Shown here: positions 57,903-64,000 of the stretch, piece after piece | How positions within the stretch are numbered: the first letter of the stretch is position 1 | How the letters are laid out: each line of letters starts with the position of its first letter | Notes under the pieces: generated by a model | Seen by the model: only the letters and a program-made list of their open reading frames with translations | What the model was told of the DNA's origin: nothing | Database searches by the model: none | Position numbers and translations under genes: made by a program | Origin: Cognatishimia activa | GTDB taxonomy: Bacteria; Pseudomonadota; Alphaproteobacteria; Rhodobacterales; Rhodobacteraceae | Length of the DNA stretch: 64,000 nucleotides | Reading direction: 5' to 3' | Assembly: GCF_026016445.1 (NCBI RefSeq) | Contig: NZ_CP096147.1 | Location: 2,826,501 to 2,890,500 of the forward strand

Positions 57903-57951
57903 CAATGGGTCCCTCCTCCTCCCTGGACCTCTTTGTCGGCGGCTTTTTTTT
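57891..57951 (+). terminator. Leader intrinsic terminator of the nrtA operon
   Basis: AAAGCCGC-T-CGACAA (57891-57905) pairs with TTGTCGGCGGCTTT (57933-57946) as a 14-bp stem with one bulged T. A smaller GGTCC/GGACC hairpin sits in its loop. It is followed by eight T's. NasT binding to P1/P2 would prevent it. Confidence 0.88.
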
Positions 57952-57995
57952 ATGCCCATCCGTTGGGTGGATGGGCCCGAACAAGGACGGAATGA

Positions 57996-59360
57996 ATGAA
58001 ACGCATAGCTTCCATTCTCGCAGCTACAGTCACAATGGCCACGCCAGCCCTTGCTGAATTGGAGCTCGAAAAAGACGAACTGACTTTCGGATTTATCAAG
58101 CTGACAGACATGGCGCCGTTGGCGGTGGCATACGAACAGGGTTACTTCCTGGAAGAAGGCCTGTTCGTGACGCTTGAAGCGCAAGCGAACTGGAAAGTTC
58201 TGCTGGACGGCGTGATTGACGGTCAGTTGGACGGCGCGCACATGCTGGCGGGTCAGCCGCTGGCGGCGACAATCGGTTACGGCACCGAGGCGCACATCAT
58301 CACACCATTTTCAATGGACCTGAACGGCAACGGCATCACCGTTTCAAACGAAATCTGGGAAGCGATGAAGCCAAATGTTCCTCTGATGGAAGATGGCCGT
58401 CCTCAGCACCCAATCAGCGCATCTGCTCTGAAACCAGTGGTCGATGAATACACTGCGGCAGGCAAGCCATTTAACATGGGAATGGTTTTCCCAGTATCCA
58501 CGCACAACTACGAACTGCGCTACTGGCTGGCAGCCGGTGGTATCGAGCCTGGCTACTATTCCCCAGAAAACATCACAGGTCAGATCGGTGCAGAAGCGCT
58601 TCTGTCCGTGACACCTCCTCCACAGATGCCAGCGACAATGGAAGCGGGCACCATCTATGGCTACGCGGTGGGTGAGCCTTGGAACCAGCAGGCTGTTTTC
58701 AAAGGCATCGGTGTTCCGGTGATCACTGACTACCAGATGTGGAAAAACAACCCTGAGAAGGTTTTCGGCATCACCAACGAATTCGCCGAAGAGTATCCAA
58801 ACACCACCAAAGCGGTTGTGAAGGCTCTGATCCGTGCGGCGATCTGGCTGGATGAAAACGACAACGCCAACCGTGACGAAGCCGTGGAAATCCTGTCTCG
58901 CCCTGAATATGTGGGTGCGGACGCCGAGGTGATCGCGAACTCCATGACTGGCTTCTTCGAGTTCGAAAAAGGCGACAAGCGCGACATCCCGGACTTCAAC
59001 GTGTTCTTCCGCTATAACGCAACCTACCCATACTACTCTGATGCGATCTGGTACCTGACACAGATGCGTCGCTGGGGTCAGATTGCTGAAGCGAAGTCTG
59101 ACGAATGGTACTTCGAAGCCGCGAAATCTGTTTACCGCCCAGATATCTATCTGGAAGCAGCCCGCCTGCTGGTGGACGCTGGCCTGGCAAACGAAGCTGA
59201 CTTCCCATGGGACAGCGATGGCTTCAAAGCGCCAACACCTGCTGAAGATATCATCGACGGTATCGCATACGACGGTAAGGCACCAAACGCTTACATCGAC
59301 AGCCTGCCAATCGGCCTGAAAGGCGCGCAGACAGTCGTTGGCACCGAAGTTCAAGGCTAA
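57996..59360 (+). CDS. nrtA: Periplasmic nitrate-binding protein NrtA
   Basis: Substrate-binding protein of the nitrate ABC transporter. The 454-residue protein has a Sec signal peptide ([20 protein letters not shown]), no lipobox Cys, then the NrtA/CmpA fold ([25 protein letters not shown], and the nitrate-site [11 protein letters not shown]). Expression should be under the leader terminator. Longest gene of the operon's first part; the gap after it holds a hairpin. Confidence 0.93.
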   Translation: MKRIASILAATVTMATPALAELELEKDELTFGFIKLTDMAPLAVAYEQGYFLEEGLFVTLEAQANWKVLLDGVIDGQLDGAHMLAGQPLAATIGYGTEAHIITPFSMDLNGNGITVSNEIWEAMKPNVPLMEDGRPQHPISASALKPVVDEYTAAGKPFNMGMVFPVSTHNYELRYWLAAGGIEPGYYSPENITGQIGAEALLSVTPPPQMPATMEAGTIYGYAVGEPWNQQAVFKGIGVPVITDYQMWKNNPEKVFGITNEFAEEYPNTTKAVVKALIRAAIWLDENDNANRDEAVEILSRPEYVGADAEVIANSMTGFFEFEKGDKRDIPDFNVFFRYNATYPYYSDAIWYLTQMRRWGQIAEAKSDEWYFEAAKSVYRPDIYLEAARLLVDAGLANEADFPWDSDGFKAPTPAEDIIDGIAYDGKAPNAYIDSLPIGLKGAQTVVGTEVQG

Positions 59361-59372
59361 TCAATTCTTCTC

Positions 59373-59406
59373 GGTGGGGCATCAATGGTGATGCCCCACC
59401 ATTCCC
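59373..59406 (+). terminator. Hairpin between nrtA and nrtB
   Basis: A 12-bp perfect stem GGTGGGGCATCA (59373-59384) and TGATGCCCCACC (59389-59400), loop ATGG, followed by ATTCCCC and a T-run. Either attenuates transcription into nrtB or stabilises the upstream nrtA mRNA, giving excess binding protein. Confidence 0.65.
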
Positions 59407-59518
59407 CTTTTTCGCGCTTTGACCTGCGTCCAACGAAGGTTGCAGCTCTAAACGCAAAACACTGAACGAACCCAGGTCCAGCAACTGCTGAAACGCTGGC
59501 CCACCAAGGAGCAAAACA

Positions 59519-60601
59519 ATGACTGCCATCGATCCACAACAGTTGGACGACCAGGCCGCCCGCGAGGCGCGGAAGGCCAAGATCTTCACATGGATCAATA
59601 AAGCCGACACATGGTTCACCGTATTGGGCCTCGGCTGGCTGACTCCAATCTTCCGTGCCATCGCGGGTGACAACCCAAAGGCACAGTATAAAGAAATCTG
59701 GAAGCTGGCTGGTGTGCCGGTTCTGGCGATTGTGGGCTTCATGTTCCTTTGGGCGACGCTGGCGCCACAGGTTCAAACCTCATTGGGCGCGGTTCCGGGA
59801 CCATCTCAGGTTTGGGAGCAGGCTGTGAACCTGCATGAAGATGCGCAGGCGAAAGCCGCTAAGAAAGCGCAATTCGAAGAAAAAGTTGCACAACTGAACG
59901 AGCGACTGATCGCACAAGGTAAAGAGCCGAAAGAACGTGCCTTCACCGGTGCGCCAAGCTACTACCAGCAAATCTGGACCTCGATCAAAACCGTTTTCTT
60001 CGGCTTCTTGATTGCATCTGTTGTTGCGATCCCGCTTGGTATCCTTGCAGGTCTGTCGCCTTACGCAAACGCAGCTATCAACCCGCTGGTACAGATATTT
60101 AAGCCGGTTTCTCCGCTTGCATGGCTGCCGATCGTGACCATGATCGTTTCTGCGACCTACGCGGTGGACGGCGACGGCTGGTTTGCAAAATCCTTCCTGA
60201 ACTCTGCCATCACCGTGACGCTCTGTTCCCTGTGGCCAACTCTGATCAACACCTCTCTGGGTGTGAGCAGTATCGATAAGGACCTCGTCTCTGTATCCAA
60301 AGTACTGAAAATGAGCACATGGACTAAGATCACCAAGCTGGTTCTGCCATCCGCGTTGCCCCTGATCTTCACCGGTCTGCGTCTGTCCCTTGGTGTGGGC
60401 TGGATGGTTCTGATTGCGGCTGAAATGCTGGCGCAGAACCCTGGTCTTGGCAAATTCGTATGGGATGAATTCCAAAACGGCTCTTCCCAGTCTTTGGCGA
60501 AAATCATGGTGGCTGTCTTCACCATCGGCATCATAGGCTTCCTGCTCGACCGCCTGATGTATGCGATCCAAGCTGCCTTCACCTTCACAAACAATCGGTA
60601 A
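59519..60601 (+). CDS. nrtB: Nitrate ABC transporter permease NrtB
   Basis: Membrane permease. The 360-residue protein is longer than cyanobacterial NrtB (about 275) by an N-terminal cytoplasmic extension with one helix (VPVLAIVGFMFLWATLAP) and a Lys/Glu-rich coiled-coil segment (residues 105-145) before the BPD_transp_1 domain. The EAA loop LAQNPGLGKFVWDEFQ is present. Tightly spaced ahead of the ATPase gene. Confidence 0.92.
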   Translation: MTAIDPQQLDDQAAREARKAKIFTWINKADTWFTVLGLGWLTPIFRAIAGDNPKAQYKEIWKLAGVPVLAIVGFMFLWATLAPQVQTSLGAVPGPSQVWEQAVNLHEDAQAKAAKKAQFEEKVAQLNERLIAQGKEPKERAFTGAPSYYQQIWTSIKTVFFGFLIASVVAIPLGILAGLSPYANAAINPLVQIFKPVSPLAWLPIVTMIVSATYAVDGDGWFAKSFLNSAITVTLCSLWPTLINTSLGVSSIDKDLVSVSKVLKMSTWTKITKLVLPSALPLIFTGLRLSLGVGWMVLIAAEMLAQNPGLGKFVWDEFQNGSSQSLAKIMVAVFTIGIIGFLLDRLMYAIQAAFTFTNNR

Positions 60602-60609
60602 TCTGACCC

Positions 60610-62313
60610 ATGGCGATACTGAAACTCGATAACGTTTCTAAAAGCTTCGGCGAAGGCACAGCCAAGACCGACGTTTTGAAGAACATCAATCTGGAAGTTG
60701 AGGAGGGCGAGTTCCTCGTTCTCCTCGGCTTCTCCGGCACCGGGAAAACCACTCTGATCAACCTGCTGGCGGGTCTGGAGAAACCTTCCCAAGGCGCACT
60801 GACTTACAAAGGCAAAGAGATCACGGGCCCGGGCCCAGAGCGCGGCGTGATCTTCCAAAGCTACTCGCTGATGCCTTGGCTGTCTGTCTCTGGCAACGTG
60901 CGTCTGGCGGTCGATAGCGTCTTCCCAAAGATGCCTTCTGCCGAAAAGGACAAGAAGGTTGCGCACTACGTGAAGATGGTGGGCCTGAGCCACGCGGCGA
61001 CACGCCGTCCGGCTGAGCTTTCTGGCGGCATGCGTCAACGTGTGAACGTGGCGCGCGCCTTGGCAATGAACCCAGAGGTTCTGTTGCTGGATGAACCGCT
61101 TTCTGCGCTTGATGCTTTGACGCGCGGCAATCTCGCGGATGAGATCGTTTCGATCTGGGCCGCTGAAAAGCAGACCTGCGTTCTAATCACCAACGATGTG
61201 GACGAAGCCATTGTGATGGCCGACCGCATCATCGCGCTTAACCCAGATGGCACCCTTGGCGAAGAATTCAAAGTTCCGCTGGCGCGTCCGCGTGATCGCA
61301 CCGCTATGAACAATGATGAAACCTTCAAGAAACTGCGCATGGAAGTGACCAACTACCTGATGGACGTTGGCATTGAGGCGAAGGTTGAAGGTTCCAAGCA
61401 GCTGCCGAATGTAACCCCGATCCACGGTGTCCCAGCTGCAGTTGCGCAGGCGCAGGAAGGTCTGATCGAGAACCGCTTCTTGGACTTCTCCCAGCTTCAC
61501 AAGGTGTACCCAACGCCAAAAGGTCCGCTGACCGTGGTTGAGGACTTTGACCTGAAAATCAACAAGGGTGAGTTCATCTCGCTAATCGGTCACTCAGGCT
61601 GTGGTAAATCCACCGTTCTGACCATGGCCGCAGGTCTGAATGAAATCTCTAAAGGTGCCATCAAACTGGACGGTCGCCACGTTGAGGGCGCTGATCCGGA
61701 GCGCGCGGTGGTGTTCCAATCACCTAACCTCTTCCCTTGGCTCACCGCGCGTGAAAACTGTGCGATCGGCGTGGACAAGGTCTACCCAAAAGCCAGCCAG
61801 GCAGAGCGCCAGGACGTGGTGGAATACTATCTGGAGCGCGTAGGTCTGGCCGACGCGATGGATAAATCTGCCTCTGACATGTCCAACGGTATGAAGCAGC
61901 GTGTGGGTATCGCCCGTGCTTTTGCCTTGTCTCCGAAACTGCTGCTGTTGGATGAACCATTCGGCATGCTTGACTCTCTGACACGTTGGGAGCTGCAGGA
62001 AGTTCTTATGGAAGTTTGGTCCCGCACCAAGGTGACTGCCATCTGTGTGACGCACGACGTGGACGAAGCCATCCTGCTCGCGGACCGCGTGGTCATGATG
62101 ACCAATGGCCCACAAGCGACCATCGGGAAAATCACAGAAGTTGACCTGCCACGTCCAAGGACCCGAAAGGCGCTTCTGGAGCACCCTGACTATTACACTT
62201 ACCGCCAAGAAGTCCTCGAATTCCTGGAGGAATATGAACACGGCGCAAAACCCAAACCAAAGGCTGAGGCAGCTGCCAAGCCCAAGGTGAAGCCAAAGAT
62301 TGCGGCGGAGTGA
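60610..62313 (+). CDS. nrtCD: Nitrate ABC transporter ATPase with two NBDs (NrtC-NrtD fusion)
   Basis: Single chain with two ABC nucleotide-binding domains: NBD1 residues 1-260 (Walker A GFSGTGKTT near residue 39, signature LSGGMRQR, Walker B LLLDEPLSALD) and NBD2 residues 295-540 (GHSGCGKST near 326, signature MSNGMKQR, LLLDEPFGMLD). The second signature has Asn where Gly is usual. Both motifs look competent. The C-terminus is a Lys/Pro/Ala-rich tail. No NrtA-like regulatory domain as in cyanobacterial NrtC. Confidence 0.9.
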   Translation: MAILKLDNVSKSFGEGTAKTDVLKNINLEVEEGEFLVLLGFSGTGKTTLINLLAGLEKPSQGALTYKGKEITGPGPERGVIFQSYSLMPWLSVSGNVRLAVDSVFPKMPSAEKDKKVAHYVKMVGLSHAATRRPAELSGGMRQRVNVARALAMNPEVLLLDEPLSALDALTRGNLADEIVSIWAAEKQTCVLITNDVDEAIVMADRIIALNPDGTLGEEFKVPLARPRDRTAMNNDETFKKLRMEVTNYLMDVGIEAKVEGSKQLPNVTPIHGVPAAVAQAQEGLIENRFLDFSQLHKVYPTPKGPLTVVEDFDLKINKGEFISLIGHSGCGKSTVLTMAAGLNEISKGAIKLDGRHVEGADPERAVVFQSPNLFPWLTARENCAIGVDKVYPKASQAERQDVVEYYLERVGLADAMDKSASDMSNGMKQRVGIARAFALSPKLLLLDEPFGMLDSLTRWELQEVLMEVWSRTKVTAICVTHDVDEAILLADRVVMMTNGPQATIGKITEVDLPRPRTRKALLEHPDYYTYRQEVLEFLEEYEHGAKPKPKAEAAAKPKVKPKIAAE

Positions 62314-62317
62314 GACT

Positions 62318-64000
62318 ATGAAAAAGAAACTTGTTGTTATTGGTGCGGGTATGGCCTCTGGCCGTGCGCTGGAGCACCTGTTGGAGGCAGACAAAGATGC
62401 CTACGACATCACTCTTTTCAACGCAGAACCGCGTGGAAACTACAACCGCATCATGCTGTCTCCGGTTTTGTCCGGCGATAAAACTTACGAAGAAATCGTA
62501 ACGCATGATGCGAATTGGTACGAAGAAAACGGCGTAACCTGCCGGTTTGGGGAGCATGTCGTCAAGATCGACCGCGAGCGCAAAATTGTGGTTGGCCAGA
62601 ACGGTGAAGTTGCCTACGACAAGCTGCTTATGGCAACTGGTTCTGCGCCTTTCATCATTCCGGTGCCCGGCAAAGACCTGCCCGGTGTGATTGCCTACCG
62701 CGATCTTGATGACACCAACACCATGATCGAAGCGACCCAGAAACCGGGCGCCAAAGCTGTGGTCATCGGTGGTGGTTTGCTGGGTTTGGAAGCCGCTGCC
62801 GGCCTGAAGGCCCGCGGAATGGACGTGACCGTTTTGCACCTGATGGGTCACTTGATGGAGCGCCAGCTTGATGAGGCGGCAGGCTACCTTCTGCGTCGCG
62901 CGCTGGAAGACAAAGGCATTGAAGTGAAATGCCAAGCGTCAACAGCAGCAATCTTGGGTGAAGACAAAGTCGAAGCAGTTCTGCTGCAGGATAAAACCAC
63001 GATCCCTGCCGATCTGGTGGTTATGGCTGTGGGTATCCGCCCAGAAACGCGTCTGGCGAATGATGCGGCGATTGAGGTCGAACGCGGTATCACCGTGGAT
63101 GACGCAATGCGCACCTCTGATCCAGATATCCTTGCGGTTGGTGAATGTGTCGAGCACCGTCAGCAGCTCTTTGGTCTCGTCGCACCGCTCTATGACCAAG
63201 CGAAAGTGGTTGCGGCAACGCTCTTGGAAGAAGACGCTGTTTTCGCTCCAAAAGAAGTCTCTACAAAGCTGAAAGTCACCGGTTGTGACCTCTTTAGCGC
63301 GGGAGACTTTGCCGAGGGTGAAGGCCGCGAAGACATCGTATTCCGCGACCCAAGCCGTGGTGTCTACAAACGCCTTGTGATTGAAAACAACGTGATCGTT
63401 GGCGCGGTCATGTATGGTGATACTGCTGACGGAAATTGGTTCTTTGGCCTGATCAAGGACAAGACCGATATTTCCGACATGCGGGATACGTTGATCTTTG
63501 GCCCAGCCTTCCAAGGAGGCGAACCGCTGGACCCCTTGCAGGCCGTTGCAGCCTTACCGGATGACGCAGAAATCTGTGGGTGCAACGGCGTATGTAAAAG
63601 TCAAATTGTCGACGCCGTCAAAGCTGGCGCTACTGATCTGGGTGCGGTCCGTGCCCAGACAAAAGCCTCTGCCTCTTGCGGTACATGTACGGGACTCGTC
63701 GAGCAGCTGATGGCGGTCACCCTTGGGGATGACTTCCAGATGCCAGCAGCCCAGTCTGTCTGTGGCTGTACCGATCTGACCCATGAAGATGTGCGTCGCT
63801 TGATCAAGTCCAAAGAGTTGAAATCTCAGGCCGCGGTCTGGCAGGAGCTTGGCTGGAACACGCCAAATGGTTGCCACGTCTGTCGCCCTGCGGTGAACTA
63901 CTACCTTCTGGCAGATTGGCCTGTTGAATATCAGGACGATCCACAGTCTCGGTTCGTGAACGAGCGCAAACACGCGAACATCCAGAAGGACGGCACCTAT
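62318..64000 (+). CDS. nirB: Assimilatory nitrite reductase large subunit (NADH), 3'-truncated
   Basis: Reduces nitrite to ammonium with NADH; carries FAD, [2Fe-2S], [4Fe-4S] and siroheme. Only the first 561 residues are in the window: an FAD/NAD(P)-binding oxidoreductase fold (VVIGAGMASGRALEHLL; VVIGGGLLGLEAAAGL), and two BFD-like [2Fe-2S] cysteine motifs (CGCNGVCK near residue 423, CGTC near 454; CGCTD later). The ferredoxin-nitrite reductase-type siroheme part lies beyond the window. ATG at 62318 with GGAG seven bases upstream. No nirD or nasA seen yet. Confidence 0.94.
   Translation, partial: MKKKLVVIGAGMASGRALEHLLEADKDAYDITLFNAEPRGNYNRIMLSPVLSGDKTYEEIVTHDANWYEENGVTCRFGEHVVKIDRERKIVVGQNGEVAYDKLLMATGSAPFIIPVPGKDLPGVIAYRDLDDTNTMIEATQKPGAKAVVIGGGLLGLEAAAGLKARGMDVTVLHLMGHLMERQLDEAAGYLLRRALEDKGIEVKCQASTAAILGEDKVEAVLLQDKTTIPADLVVMAVGIRPETRLANDAAIEVERGITVDDAMRTSDPDILAVGECVEHRQQLFGLVAPLYDQAKVVAATLLEEDAVFAPKEVSTKLKVTGCDLFSAGDFAEGEGREDIVFRDPSRGVYKRLVIENNVIVGAVMYGDTADGNWFFGLIKDKTDISDMRDTLIFGPAFQGGEPLDPLQAVAALPDDAEICGCNGVCKSQIVDAVKAGATDLGAVRAQTKASASCGTCTGLVEQLMAVTLGDDFQMPAAQSVCGCTDLTHEDVRRLIKSKELKSQAAVWQELGWNTPNGCHVCRPAVNYYLLADWPVEYQDDPQSRFVNERKHANIQKDGTY

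Noticed and set aside
58344..59354. Long open frame of 336 codons antisense to nrtA
   Set aside because: Shadow of nrtA; no ribosome-binding site, no family match, and codon use follows the sense gene.
59780..60571. 263-codon frame antisense to nrtB
   Set aside because: Shadow of a clear permease; His/Arg-rich composition typical of reverse frames.
1..64000. Mobile elements, CRISPR arrays, prophage
   Set aside because: No transposase, integrase, repeat-spacer pattern or phage gene was seen anywhere in the window.

Overview
The window looks like chromosomal DNA of a marine alphaproteobacterium of the Rhodobacteraceae (Roseobacter group). Support comes from a RegB/SenC/RegA redox-regulator locus, the gene order rho-mnmE-mnmG-rsmG-parA-parB, an addB-addA-trxA cluster next to amgK/murU, a mitofilin/Mic60 homologue beside hemD and hemY, and moderate GC. 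The genus cannot be fixed from this window. No insertion sequence, prophage, CRISPR array or rRNA operon was seen; most of it is densely packed core genome with many 4-base ATGA overlaps.

Layout. 1-8.5 kb: ribokinase (cut by the window edge), maeB, mutS, a TPM-domain membrane protein, and hrcA-grpE. 8.6-11.5 kb: rph, rdgB, hemW and a DUF454 protein. 11.5-18.8 kb: a leftward block parB, parA, rsmG, mnmG, mnmE, rho, hemJ, with two perfect parS sites inside rsmG and at the start of mnmG. 18.83-19.25 kb: an AT-rich gap with DnaA boxes and GANTC sites from which genes run outward on both sides; this is the probable chromosomal origin (oriC). 19.2-22 kb: the rightward cluster maf-aroE-coaE-dnaQ. 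22-25.5 kb: secB and fxsA (leftward), then Tim44-like, mltA and smr (rightward), a set concerned with envelope and export. 25.5-31.3 kb: a lipoprotein hydrolase, hslU/hslV with a membrane protein gene between them, a DUF1127 gene, a tandem pair of Lin0512-family genes, and trxA.

31.3-45 kb: a long leftward series regB, a PAS-only membrane protein, tsaE, amgK, murU, addB, addA (trxA follows). senC and regA run divergently to the right of regB. This joins redox signalling, tRNA modification, peptidoglycan recycling and double-strand-break repair. 45-52 kb: a small secreted protein, ahcY, an outer-membrane barrel, DUF2853, DUF1761, EVE, YciI, gpsA and tsaD. 52-55.8 kb: hemD, mitofilin, hemY and tRNA-Thr(CGT).

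55.9-64 kb: a complete-looking assimilatory nitrate/nitrite uptake locus: nasT, nasS, a leader RNA, nrtA, nrtB, a double-ATPase nrtC/D fusion, and nirB (cut by the window end). The leader carries two short hairpins with hexaloops of the A-x-x-G-x-x type; the second is mutually exclusive with a strong intrinsic terminator. That is the architecture expected for NasT (ANTAR) antitermination controlled by NasS, so regulator and RNA target sit side by side.

The most worthwhile non-gene signals are the oriC candidate, the ANTAR leader, the embedded parS sites, a sigma-32-like promoter ahead of hslV, and a terminator overlapping the start of the TPM gene. No clearly novel defence or mobile system was seen.
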